Shown here piece by piece: positions 16,769 through 25,422 of a stretch of 32,593 nt of DNA (positions are counted from its first letter, which is position 1; the number at the start of each line of letters is the position of its first letter). Source of the stretch: Cupriavidus plantarum (GTDB lineage: Bacteria > Pseudomonadota > Gammaproteobacteria > Burkholderiales > Burkholderiaceae); NCBI RefSeq assembly GCF_905397285.1, contig NZ_CAJPUX010000017.1, forward strand, positions 1 through 32,593. The letters run 5' to 3'. Both the position numbers and the translations under genes were made by a program. The notes under the pieces are model-generated. The model was not told where the DNA came from and searched no databases. It saw only the letters and a list, made by a program, of their open reading frames with translations.

Positions 16769-18148
16769 ATGACTTTGATCCTGCAGAATGCCGACGTGCT
16801 CGTCACGATGGACGCGGCGCGTCGCGAAATCCCGCGAGGGGCGCTCGTGGCCGACGGGCCTTCGATCGCGTGGGTGGGCCCCACCGACGCGCTGCCACGC
16901 GAATGGCGCGAGCGTGCCGATGCGGGCGGTGCCGAAGTCATCGACATGACGGGCCACGTTGTCATGCCCGGCCTCGTCAATACGCATCACCACATGTACC
17001 AGAGCCTCACGCGCGCCGTGCCAGCCGCGCAGGACGCGGAACTGTTTTCGTGGCTGACGAATCTGTACATGATCTGGTCCCACCTGACGCCGGAGATGAT
17101 CGCGGCGTCGACGCGCACGGCGATGGCCGAGCTGATGTTGTCGGGCTGCACGACGACGAGCGACCATTTATATCTCTATCCGAACGGTTCGCGCCTCGAC
17201 GATGCGATTGGCGCCGCGCGGGAGATGGGCATGCGCTTCCACGCCGCGCGCGGCTCGATGAGCGTCGGACGCAGTCAGGGCGGACTACCGCCCGACGTCG
17301 TCGTGGAGCAGGAGGCCGCGATCCTGCGGGACAGTCAGCGACTGGTCGAGCAGTATCACAATGCCTCGCGTCACGCGATGCTGCGCGTGGTGCTGGCACC
17401 GTGCTCGCCGTTTTCGGTGTCGCGCGACCTCATGCGCGAGTCCGCGGTCATGGCGCGGCACTATGGCGTGTCGCTGCACACGCATCTGGCGGAGAACGAC
17501 AACGACGTGGCCTACTCGCGCGAGCGCTTCGGCATGACGCCCGCCGAGTATGCCGAGGATCTCGGATGGGTCGGGCACGATGTCTGGCACGCGCACTGCG
17601 TGAAGCTGGACGAGCCGGGCATGGCGCTGTTCGCTCGGACGGGTACGGGGGTCGCGCATTGCCCCTGTTCCAACATGCGGCTGGCGTCGGGGATTGCACC
17701 GATCCGTGCGATGCGCGATGCGGGTGTGCCCGTGGGGCTCGGTGTCGATGGCAGTGCGTCCAACGACGGGGCGCATATGCTCGGCGAGGCGCGGCAGGCG
17801 ATGCTGCTGCAACGCGTGGGATTCGGCCCGGCGGCGATGAGCGCGCGGGAGGCGCTGGAGATTGCCACGCTGGGTGGCGCGCGCGTGCTGAACCGTGACG
17901 ATATCGGGGCGCTGGCGCCGGGGATGTCGGCGGATGTGGTGGCGTTCGATATGTCGGGGGTGGGGTATGCGGGAGGGGGGCACGACCCGGTTGCCGCGCT
18001 CGTGTTCTGCACCCCGGGGACGGTGGCGACGAGCGTGATCAATGGGCGGGTGGTGGTGCGGGATGGGGTGCTGCGGACCGTCGATTTGCCGGGGGTGCTG
18101 GCGGACCATCGCCGTCTTGCGCGCTTGTTGTTCGAGCGCGCGCAATAG
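16769..18148 (+). CDS. amidohydrolase, 8-oxoguanine deaminase / hydroxyatrazine hydrolase-like
   Basis: 459 residues from ATG 16769. It belongs to the metal-dependent amidohydrolase superfamily (ATZ/TRZ group). Metal ligands visible are H73 and H75 in NTHHHMYQSLTR, H237 in HTHLAEN with E242, H274/H276 in WHAHC, and D327 in GVDGSASND. NTHHHMYQSLTRAVP plus the ELFSWLTNLY stretch resembles the branch holding Pseudomonas aeruginosa 8-oxoguanine deaminase and hydroxydechloroatrazine ethylaminohydrolase. The most likely reaction is hydrolytic deamination of an oxidised purine such as 8-oxoguanine to urate. Guanine deaminase or a triazine hydrolase are alternatives. No signal peptide is seen, so it is cytoplasmic. 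It follows the LysR gene on the same strand, and both lie between two tRNA-Lys genes. Confidence 0.82.
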   Translation: MTLILQNADVLVTMDAARREIPRGALVADGPSIAWVGPTDALPREWRERADAGGAEVIDMTGHVVMPGLVNTHHHMYQSLTRAVPAAQDAELFSWLTNLYMIWSHLTPEMIAASTRTAMAELMLSGCTTTSDHLYLYPNGSRLDDAIGAAREMGMRFHAARGSMSVGRSQGGLPPDVVVEQEAAILRDSQRLVEQYHNASRHAMLRVVLAPCSPFSVSRDLMRESAVMARHYGVSLHTHLAENDNDVAYSRERFGMTPAEYAEDLGWVGHDVWHAHCVKLDEPGMALFARTGTGVAHCPCSNMRLASGIAPIRAMRDAGVPVGLGVDGSASNDGAHMLGEARQAMLLQRVGFGPAAMSAREALEIATLGGARVLNRDDIGALAPGMSADVVAFDMSGVGYAGGGHDPVAALVFCTPGTVATSVINGRVVVRDGVLRTVDLPGVLADHRRLARLLFERAQ

Positions 18149-18187
18149 GACGCGCGGCCAGGTAGGCAGAGAATGAATGCCGAAATG

Positions 18188-18217
18188 AAAAACGCCGAAC
18201 CTTTGGGGTCCGGCGTT
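18188..18217 (-). terminator. terminator of the second tRNA-Lys gene
   Basis: AACGCCG (18191-18197) pairs with CGGCGTT (18211-18217). On the minus strand a short T-run (complement of 18188-18192) follows the stem. It may also stop plus-strand transcription from the amidohydrolase gene, although the T-run on that side is only three bases. Confidence 0.65.
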
Positions 18218-18229
18218 TCTGGAATTCGC

Positions 18230-18305
18230 TGGTGGGGCGTGAGTGACTCGAACACTCGACCTACGGATTAAGAGTCCGCTGCTCTACCAACTGAGCTAAC
18301 GCCCC
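18230..18305 (-). tRNA. tRNA-Lys(CTT), copy 2
   Basis: 76 bases with encoded CCA, identical base for base to the copy at 15587-15662. It has its own strong promoter and a terminator. The surrounding 90 bp (18224-18313) match the first locus (15581-15670) with one difference. Confidence 0.96.
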
Positions 18306-18318
18306 AACGAAGAACTAG

Positions 18319-18346
18319 ATTCTATCATCAATTTTGCGCTTGTCAA
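18319..18346 (-). promoter_or_regulatory. promoter of tRNA-Lys copy 2
   Basis: On the minus strand a perfect TTGACA (complement of 18341-18346) and TAGAAT (complement of 18319-18324) are 16 bp apart, about 13 bp before the tRNA 5' end. This differs from the promoter of copy 1, so the two tRNAs have independent control regions. Confidence 0.8.
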
Positions 18347-18528
18347 TTCCTGCGCAGAAAATACACGCGCATCCATGACAACGACACATGGGTGTGCAAA
18401 GACGACCTGTGACGGCGTGTAACGCACGCCCGCGCGTCATGCATTCTCGGCGCGAGTTGGGGGTCTTCGCACACGACTTGGGGCGAGCCATGTTAGGATG
18501 CTTCTCCACTTGCATATGGAGGGCTGTG

Positions 18529-18795
18529 ATGATGGAAATCAAATTCCAGGAGCAAGAGCGCTACGACATCAATAACGAGGGACTGCTGTTCCATGCGCTC
18601 GTCGATGGCGAGCAAGTGACGTGCGTGGTGACGCGCGAAGCGCTGTGGGAAGGCTTCAGTGCCGACCAGGTGCTGTCACTGGAAGAAGCATTCCGCGCGG
18701 GTCGCGAGACCATCGAACGCGCGGCGGTTGTGCTGATCGAGCAGGGTGTGCCCCAGCCGATCGTCGTGAAACGCGCCCACGTGGCGCCGGTGTAA
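18529..18795 (+). CDS. small DUF1488-like protein of unknown function
   Basis: 88 residues from ATG 18529; the adjacent ATG 18532 is equally possible. GGAGGG (18518-18523) is 5 or 8 bases upstream, an excellent ribosome-binding site. The protein is soluble and acidic to neutral, with no signal peptide or membrane segment. The pattern, a short N-terminal strand, LLFHALVDGEQVTCVVTREAL in the middle, then a helix with FRAGRETIERAAVVLIEQG, resembles DUF1488 proteins, which are common and uncharacterised in proteobacteria. It stands alone between tRNA-Lys copy 2 and the convergent SulP gene. I cannot assign a function. Confidence 0.75.
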   Translation: MMEIKFQEQERYDINNEGLLFHALVDGEQVTCVVTREALWEGFSADQVLSLEEAFRAGRETIERAAVVLIEQGVPQPIVVKRAHVAPV

Positions 18796-18932
18796 GACGC
18801 GCAGTCTTGCGCCGTCGCCAGCGTGTCGGTTCCCATACGAGGTTCCGATACGAGACGAACGACGCGACCCTCCTGCGCCGGCATCGGTTCCGTTTTCCAT
18901 CGGACCAGCCGGCGTACCTTCGGGACCAGCGT

Positions 18933-20786
18933 TTATTTCCCCTCGGTTCTTCCCTCGGTTCTTTCCTCGGTTTCTCCCCCGGCTTTTTCTCCGCTATCTT
19001 CCGCACGGTAATCCGGACCGCCCGGACGGCTCGCGCATTCCTCGAAAATCCGTACGTGGCATTGCGCACAGATCTCCGGCGACAGCCGTGCGATGATCGT
19101 GTGCAGCGCCTGCCGCTTGGTCGGGAAAATATGATCGGGCCCGAGCTTGTCGGTAAAACCCGTCTGCGCCCACGTCTCCAGCACCTGCGTGCGCGGCCGA
19201 TGGAAGTAGAGGTCGCCGCCCGCGGCGCGCCGTTCGACGCGCTCGGCTTCCCACATCTCCGCGCCCGCCAGGTCGATGAAATTCATGCTCTTGGTCATCG
19301 CGAGCAGATGTGTCTGGCTCGCGTCTTTCGTGCGCAGCCAGTGCAGGCGATCGGTGACGTACTGCACGGCACCGAAGTAGATCGCGCCCTCCATGCGCAG
19401 CAGCTTGAGCTGCGGACATTCGGGCTGCGGGCGATGGAGCTCGTCGAGCGGCGTGAAGCGCCGGCCCGGATCGTCGGCATCGGGCACGAGGCTGCGCACC
19501 GCGGGCCGTGACGTGCGATAGAGGTACGCCACGAGCGACAGGATCGTGCCGAGCAGCACGGCCATCTCCAGACGGATGACGAGCGTCGCGGCGAACGTGC
19601 CAATCGCGATCGCGAATTCCGTGCGCGACAGCCGCGCGATGCGACGCAGGCGCGCGATGTCGAGCAGACCCCATGCCACGAGCATCAGCATCGCCGCGAT
19701 CGCGGCGTGCGGAATCTGCGCGAGCAGCGGGGCGCTGACGAGCACGAGCACCACGAGCAGCAGCGCCGAGAACACGCTGGCCATCGGAGTTTGCGCCCCG
19801 GCCTCGAAGTTTGGCATCGAGCGGTTCAGCGAGCCGCACGAGATGTAGCTCGAGAACAGGCCGCCCGCGATGTTGGACAACCCCTGGCCGATGAACTCGC
19901 GGTTGGCGTCGATATGCTGGCCCGAGCGCAGCGCGACGGCCTTTGCGATGGAGATCGACTGGCCAAGCGCGACGATGGTCAGCGCGGAGGCGATGCCGAG
20001 CAGGTCGGGCAGCGTGCGCCAGTTGATATCGGGCAGGCTGAACGGCGGAAAGGCGGACGGGATCGGGCCGATCACGTTGACATGCCGCGCGTGGCTCCAG
20101 CCGCTCGCATTGAGCGCCAGCGCCGTGGCATAGCCGGCGAGCAGGCCGATGAGCATGAAGGGCAGGCGGCGCGATACGCGTTTGGCGGCGAGCGTCGCGC
20201 CGAGCGTTACGGCGCCGACCGCCACCGCGCTCCAGTTGATCGTGTCGAGGTTCTCGAACAGGAAGCGCACGACGCCGAACGCGCTCGTGCCCGTCGGCAC
20301 GGCGAGGCCGAACAGATCCTTGATCGCATACAGCGCGATGAGGGTCGCCGCGCCGCAGGTGAAGCCCAGCAGCACCGAGGGCGAGATGAAGTTGGCGAGC
20401 GAGCCCAGGCGCAGGACGCCCACCGACAGCTGGAGCACGCCCACGAGGATCGTGACGGCGAGCGCCAGCGCGATATAGGCGGGGCTGCCCGCGAAGGCGA
20501 CGGGGCTCAGCATCGCGAACAGCGCAAGCGAGTTCGCGTTGGTCGGGCCGGACATCACGTGCCAGCTCGAGCCGAAGAGGGCGGCCACGATGCACGGCAC
20601 GACGGCGGTGTAGATGCCGTATTGCGGGGGCAGGCCCGCGAGCGTCGCGAAGGCGACGCCCTGTGGCAGCACGAGCACGGCGCCGAGCAGTCCGGCGACA
20701 AGGTCCGCGCGCAGCGTCAGCGGCGTGACGCGCCGCGTCCACGGGAACAGGCGGCGCCACCCGTGATCGCTGCCCGCGGGTGTCAT
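18933..20786 (-). CDS. SulP-family anion transporter with C-terminal STAS domain
   Basis: 617 residues from ATG 20786. An N-terminal cytoplasmic stretch ends at TLRADLVAGLLGAVLVLPQGVAFATLAGLPPQYGIYTA, which is the SLC26/SulP family signature, here spanning about residues 20-57. About 10-14 membrane segments follow to about residue 425. The STAS domain (about 465-580) contains LLRMEGAIYFGAVQYV and AMTKSMNFIDLAGAEM. A Cys cluster, CAQCHVRIFEEC, lies after the STAS domain, followed by a Gly/Glu/Thr/Arg tail of tandem repeats. SulP proteins move sulfate, bicarbonate or dicarboxylates; the substrate cannot be read here. The ATG overlaps the exonuclease stop codon (ATGA, 20783-20786), so it is probably translated by coupling. 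Confidence 0.9.
   Translation of the reverse strand: MTPAGSDHGWRRLFPWTRRVTPLTLRADLVAGLLGAVLVLPQGVAFATLAGLPPQYGIYTAVVPCIVAALFGSSWHVMSGPTNANSLALFAMLSPVAFAGSPAYIALALAVTILVGVLQLSVGVLRLGSLANFISPSVLLGFTCGAATLIALYAIKDLFGLAVPTGTSAFGVVRFLFENLDTINWSAVAVGAVTLGATLAAKRVSRRLPFMLIGLLAGYATALALNASGWSHARHVNVIGPIPSAFPPFSLPDINWRTLPDLLGIASALTIVALGQSISIAKAVALRSGQHIDANREFIGQGLSNIAGGLFSSYISCGSLNRSMPNFEAGAQTPMASVFSALLLVVLVLVSAPLLAQIPHAAIAAMLMLVAWGLLDIARLRRIARLSRTEFAIAIGTFAATLVIRLEMAVLLGTILSLVAYLYRTSRPAVRSLVPDADDPGRRFTPLDELHRPQPECPQLKLLRMEGAIYFGAVQYVTDRLHWLRTKDASQTHLLAMTKSMNFIDLAGAEMWEAERVERRAAGGDLYFHRPRTQVLETWAQTGFTDKLGPDHIFPTKRQALHTIIARLSPEICAQCHVRIFEECASRPGGPDYRAEDSGEKAGGETEERTEGRTEGK
18937..18972 (-). repeat. three 12-bp tandem repeats at the SulP C-terminus
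   Basis: Units at 18937-18948, 18949-18960 and 18961-18972 share CCTCGGTT and differ at one or two bases. They encode the Thr-Glu-rich end of the transporter and stop at its TAA. Copy number could vary between strains. Confidence 0.75.
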
Positions 20787-21580
20787 GCGAGGTCGAGCGT
20801 TGCGACGACCGGCGTATGGTCGGAGGGCTGCTCCCAGCGGCGCGGCTCCTTGTCGATCGCGCACGTGGAGCAGCGGCCGGCCAGTTCGGGCGACAACAGG
20901 ATATGGTCGATGCGCAGGCCCGCGTTGCGGCGGAAGCCCATCATGCGGTAGTCCCACCACGAGAACATCTTCTCGGGCTGCTCGAACATGCGGAACGCAT
21001 CGACGAGGCCGAGGGCGACCAGCGCCTTGAATGCGTCGCGCTCCTGCGGCGAGACGAGGTTCTGGCCTTGCCACTTGGCAGGGTCGTGCACGTCGCGATC
21101 TTCGGGCGCGATGTTGAAGTCGCCGAGCAGCGCGAGTTTCGGGTAGCGCGCCATTTCGGCCTGCACCCATTGCGTCAGCGCGCGCAGCCAGTCGAGCTTG
21201 TAGACGAACTTGTCGGAGTCGAGGGCCTGGCCGTTCGGGAAGTACGCGCTGATGAGCCGCACGTCGCCATACGTGCCGGCGATCACGCGTTGCTGGGCAT
21301 CCTCGTAACCGGGAATATTGCGCACGACGTCGGTCGGGCCTGGCATGGCGCCATCGCGCGCGACGATGGCGACGCCGTTGTAGGTTTTCTGGCCGGTGTA
21401 GACGCTATGGAAGCCGGCGTTCTCGAGTTCGGCCAGCGGGTACTTGTCGTCGGGGAGTTTCAGTTCCTGCAGGCAGAGCGCGTCGATCGGCGTGCCGGCC
21501 GCGTCCTGCGCGGCGAGCCATTGCAGGACCTGGGGCAGACGGACCTTGAGGGAATTGACGTTCCAGCTGGCGATGCGCAT
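20783..21580 (-). CDS. xth: exodeoxyribonuclease III-type AP endonuclease
   Basis: 265 residues (E. coli ExoIII 268). It should cut at abasic sites and trim damaged 3' ends in base excision repair. Family motifs include MRIASWNVNSLKVRLPQVL at the start, LCLQELKLPDDKYP (metal-binding Glu), GDFNIAPEDRDVHDP (catalytic Asp and Asn), RRNAGLRIDHILLS and the final SDHTPVV with the catalytic His. The start at 21580 is fixed by the motif, although no strong ribosome-binding site is visible. It lies in a minus-strand cluster with prlC and the 142-residue protein upstream and SulP downstream, the latter overlapping by ATGA. Whether it is ExoIII or a close ExoA-type paralogue cannot be settled by eye. 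Confidence 0.93.
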   Translation of the reverse strand: MRIASWNVNSLKVRLPQVLQWLAAQDAAGTPIDALCLQELKLPDDKYPLAELENAGFHSVYTGQKTYNGVAIVARDGAMPGPTDVVRNIPGYEDAQQRVIAGTYGDVRLISAYFPNGQALDSDKFVYKLDWLRALTQWVQAEMARYPKLALLGDFNIAPEDRDVHDPAKWQGQNLVSPQERDAFKALVALGLVDAFRMFEQPEKMFSWWDYRMMGFRRNAGLRIDHILLSPELAGRCSTCAIDKEPRRWEQPSDHTPVVATLDLA

Positions 21581-21615
21581 GAGTGGGGGAGTGCGGATGG
21601 AATGCCGCGATTGTA

Positions 21616-22044
21616 CTATTCGTCCCCACCCGAGAGGTCGAGGCCGCCCTGTCCGACTAGATCGTAGCCGTCGAGAATGGCATAGGCGATTTCCGGATGC
21701 CGCTCCATGCTGCGGCGGATGGCGGCCGGTATGTTCTGCTTCGTCTTGCGGCAGAGGCCGGGCTGGTCGGCGAGCTGGATATGGATGCCGCGCGTGGTGC
21801 GCACCTCGCGGGCGCTCGGCGTGATGGTCACGACGATGCCGAGCTGGTCGTGCATGCGCGCTTCCATCTTGCGGAGGTCGGCGAGGCTCGAGAGGTTCTC
21901 GAGCCTGTCGACGAGGCGCTTCTCTTCCTCGCGCGTGAGCCGCAGGATGCGGAGGTCCGCGTTCGGATCCGCGAGGAGGGCTTCCCGGTCGCACACGCAT
22001 GCGCCCGGGGGACACTCGGTGCGGATCGGGAAGGGCAGGTTCAT
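21616..22044 (-). CDS. conserved-looking hypothetical protein with N-terminal Cys motif
   Basis: 142 residues; I do not recognise it. The N-terminus has a C-x4-C-x-C motif (Cys 11, 16 and 18 in ECPPGACVCDRE), reminiscent of a small metal or Fe-S site. A charged helical stretch follows (about 33-65, LTREEEKRLVDRLENL), then a mixed region with GIVVTITPSAREVRTTRG and a C-terminal helix and Gly/Asp tail. There is no signal peptide or membrane segment, so it is probably cytoplasmic. It begins 18 bases after the prlC stop and ends 35 bases before the xth start, all on the minus strand, so it is likely cotranscribed. Codon use resembles its neighbours. That it is a real gene rests on the operon position and the coherent protein, not on homology. 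Confidence 0.75.
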   Translation of the reverse strand: MNLPFPIRTECPPGACVCDREALLADPNADLRILRLTREEEKRLVDRLENLSSLADLRKMEARMHDQLGIVVTITPSAREVRTTRGIHIQLADQPGLCRKTKQNIPAAIRRSMERHPEIAYAILDGYDLVGQGGLDLSGGDE

Positions 22045-22062
22045 GCGCGGCGCATGGTGTCG

Positions 22063-24165
22063 TTATGCCGGCACACCCTCGGCCATGCCGCCATGGCGCA
22101 GCAGCGCGTCGATCTGCGGCGCGCGGCCGCGGAACGCCACGAACGACTCCATCGCCGGACGGCTGCCGCCCACGGAGAGGATCTCGCGGTGATAGCGCTT
22201 GCCGGTTTCGCCGTCGAGCACGCTGCCGGACAGTTGCGCCGCTTCCTCGAACGCCGCGTAGACGTCCGCGGACAGCACCTCCGCCCACTTGTAGCTGTAG
22301 TAGCCCGCCGCATAGCCGCCCGCGAAGATATGGCTGAACGTGTTCGGCCAGCGGGACAGCGGATGCTGCGGCACGACGTGCACGCGGTTGTTGATCTCCC
22401 GCGACAGCTCGAGCACAGACTTGTCGCCCTGCGGGTCGAAGTCCGTGTGCAGGTGCATGTCGAACGCCGAGAACACGATCTGGCGCAACGTCATCATGCC
22501 GCTCTGGAAGTTTTTGGCCGCGAGCATGCGGTCGAACAGCGCGCGCGGCAGCGGCTCGCCCGTGTCGACGTGCCGCGTCATGCCCGACAGCACCTCGTAC
22601 TCCCAGCAGAAGTTCTCCATGAACTGCGACGGCAGTTCTACGGCATCCCACTCCACGCCGTTGATGCCCGAGACGCCGAGGTCGCCCACCTGCGTGAGCA
22701 TGTGGTGCAGGCCATGGCCGAACTCGTGGAACAGCGTGATGACTTCATCGTGCGTGAACAGCGCGGGCTTGTCGCCGACCGGCGCGGAGAAGTTGCAGGT
22801 CAGGTAAGCCACGGGCGTCTGCACGGTGCCGTTGTCGCGTTCCTTGCGGCCGCGCGCGTCGTCCATCCATGCGCCTCCGCGCTTGCCTTCCCGCGCGTAC
22901 AGGTCGATGTAGAACTGTGCGAGCAGGGCGCCCTGCGGGTTGACCACGCGGAAGAAGCGCACGTCCTTGTGCCAGGTCTGCGCCTGGTCGGGTTCGATGC
23001 GGACCGTGAACAGCTTCTCGATCACGCCGAACAGCCCTTCCAGCACCTTCTGTTCCGGGAAGTACTGCTTGACCTCGTGTTCCGAGAAGGCATAACGCTG
23101 CTGGCGCAGCTTCTCGGAGGCATAGGCCACGTCCCACGGTTCGATCGTGTTCAGGCCCAGTTCGCTCGCCGCGAACGCGCGCAACTCCGCCCAGTCCTTC
23201 TCGGCATAGGGGCGGGCCTTGACGCCGAGTTCCTCGAGGAAGCGCAGGACCTCCGCCGGCGATTCCGCCATCTTCGGCACCAGCGAGACCTCGCCATAGT
23301 TGGCGTAGCCGAGCATCCGCGCTTCTTCGCGGCGCAGCGCGAGCTGTTCGCGCATGTTCGCGGTGTTGTCCCACTCGTCCTTGCCGCTGCCGTACCTGGC
23401 GCCGAGTTCGGACGCGCGCGTCACGCTCGCCTCGTACATGGTCTGGCGCAGCGCGCGGTCGTCCGCGTACTGGAGCACCGGGAAGTACGACGGGAAATGC
23501 AGCGTGAATTTCCAGCCGGGTTTGCCGTCCTTCTGCGCGGCGATCGCGGCGGCTTCCTTCGCATCCTCCGGAATGCCGGCCAGACGCGATTCGTCCTCGA
23601 TGAACAGGCCGTACGCGTTGGTCGCGTCGAGCACGTGGTCCGAGAAGGCCTTCGACAGCTGCGCCTGCTCTTCCTGGATCTGCGCGAAGCGCGGCTTGCG
23701 GTCTTCGGCCAGCTCGGCGCCGCCCAGGCGGAAGCCGCGCAGTTCGTTTTCGAGCAGTTGCCTGCGCGCGGGGCTCAGGCCCGCGAACTCGGGGCCCGCG
23801 GCCACGGCCTTGTACTTTTCGTACAGCGCGAGGCTCTGGCCCAGCGAGGACCAGAATTCGGTCATGCGCGGCAGGTTGTCGGCATGCGCCTTGCGCAGCG
23901 CCGGCGTATCGGCGACGGCGCTCAGGTGGCCGACGACGCCCCAGGCACGGCCCAGCGGCTCGGTCGCGGCTTCCAGCGCTTCCACGGCGTCACGCCACGT
24001 TGCCGGGGTTGCCGGGTCTTCGGCGCGGTCCACGGCGGCCTGGGCCTGCGCGAGCAGCACGTCCAGCGCGGGTCCGATGTGCTCGGGGCGGATCTCGGCG
24101 AACCGCGGCAGGTCGGTGAAGTCGGCCAGGGGATTGTCTTGCAGGGAGGGGACGGCTTTTTCCAT
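22063..24165 (-). CDS. prlC: oligopeptidase A (M3 zinc metallopeptidase)
   Basis: 700 residues (E. coli OpdA 680). It degrades short peptides in the cytoplasm, including cleaved signal peptides. The zinc site is HEFGH (480-484) within TLFHEFGHGLHHML, with the third ligand Glu downstream in the NFCWEYEVL region. The N-terminal half is the mostly helical M3 lid. DFTDLPRFAEIRPEHIGPAL near the start is typical for PrlC. The ATG at 24165 agrees with the family start; the nearest upstream purines, GCGAGA, make a weak ribosome-binding site. It is the first gene of the minus-strand group prlC, hypothetical, xth, sulP. I did not find a convincing promoter in the 158 bases to folD. Confidence 0.96.
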   Translation of the reverse strand: MEKAVPSLQDNPLADFTDLPRFAEIRPEHIGPALDVLLAQAQAAVDRAEDPATPATWRDAVEALEAATEPLGRAWGVVGHLSAVADTPALRKAHADNLPRMTEFWSSLGQSLALYEKYKAVAAGPEFAGLSPARRQLLENELRGFRLGGAELAEDRKPRFAQIQEEQAQLSKAFSDHVLDATNAYGLFIEDESRLAGIPEDAKEAAAIAAQKDGKPGWKFTLHFPSYFPVLQYADDRALRQTMYEASVTRASELGARYGSGKDEWDNTANMREQLALRREEARMLGYANYGEVSLVPKMAESPAEVLRFLEELGVKARPYAEKDWAELRAFAASELGLNTIEPWDVAYASEKLRQQRYAFSEHEVKQYFPEQKVLEGLFGVIEKLFTVRIEPDQAQTWHKDVRFFRVVNPQGALLAQFYIDLYAREGKRGGAWMDDARGRKERDNGTVQTPVAYLTCNFSAPVGDKPALFTHDEVITLFHEFGHGLHHMLTQVGDLGVSGINGVEWDAVELPSQFMENFCWEYEVLSGMTRHVDTGEPLPRALFDRMLAAKNFQSGMMTLRQIVFSAFDMHLHTDFDPQGDKSVLELSREINNRVHVVPQHPLSRWPNTFSHIFAGGYAAGYYSYKWAEVLSADVYAAFEEAAQLSGSVLDGETGKRYHREILSVGGSRPAMESFVAFRGRAPQIDALLRHGGMAEGVPA

Positions 24166-24264
24166 GGCGGTTCTCGCGTTCGTTCGGTGAAGGTGGCGCC
24201 TCCGGCGGCGGCACCTGTGTGCAAGATGAGGCCTGCGCGCCGAAATTTCCAGTATGCGTTTTCA

Positions 24265-24296
24265 ATCGGGCCCTTAGCTATCCCAAAGGGCCCGAT
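24265..24296 (-). terminator. folD-prlC intergenic hairpin
   Basis: A perfect 11-bp stem (24265-24275 with 24286-24296, sequence ATCGGGCCCTT) has a 10-nt loop and lies 28 bases beyond the folD stop. On the minus strand it is followed by TTGAAAA rather than a true T-run, so termination may be partial and prlC could receive readthrough from folD. Confidence 0.65.
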
Positions 24297-24323
24297 CGCG
24301 CGTCTGGCTGTTGGCGCGGGGCG

Positions 24324-25187
<864 letters not shown>

Positions 25188-25209
25188 GGAGGTGGCGGTG
25201 ACGTGTTGT

Positions 25210-25248
25210 GCGATGAGACTGAGCGATGAGACCGAGCGATGAGACCGA
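25210..25248 (-). repeat. 13-bp tandem repeats in the folD leader
   Basis: Three consecutive 13-bp units (25210-25222, 25223-25235, 25236-25248; GCGATGAGACCGA with one variant base) are followed by a partial fourth. They lie between the predicted folD promoter and its start codon, so they would be in the mRNA leader. Confidence 0.8.
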
Positions 25249-25294
25249 ACGATAGCGCCGCGCGCGGAAGGCACGACGGCGTATCGATGGCCGG

Positions 25295-25300
25295 ATTATA
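25295..25300 (-). promoter_or_regulatory. probable -10 element of folD
   Basis: A perfect TATAAT on the minus strand (complement of 25295-25300) lies about 108 bases before the folD start codon. No good -35 is found 16-18 bp further; GCTGTA is the nearest candidate. Confidence 0.5.
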
Positions 25301-25322
25301 AGCGGTTGCCGGGGGCTACAGC

Positions 25323-25388
25323 GGGCGGGAGGGGGCGGCAGGGGGCGGTGGCGGCGAGCCGGGGCCGTCGGCCGGGGCCCGCCGCCAC
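25323..25388. other. G-quadruplex-type motif next to a long GC hairpin
   Basis: On the plus strand four G-tracts of 3, 3, 5 and 5 bases (25323-25345) with loops of 1, 1 and 5 bases meet the G3-N1-7 quadruplex pattern. Directly beside it, GTGGCGGCG (25348-25356) pairs perfectly with CGCCGCCAC (25380-25388). The hairpin lies 35 bases beyond the response regulator stop and may end or protect that transcript; no T-run follows it. Confidence 0.5.
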
Positions 25389-25422
25389 GCAGGGGCAGGG
25401 AAGGGGAAGGGCGGCGCGGGGT

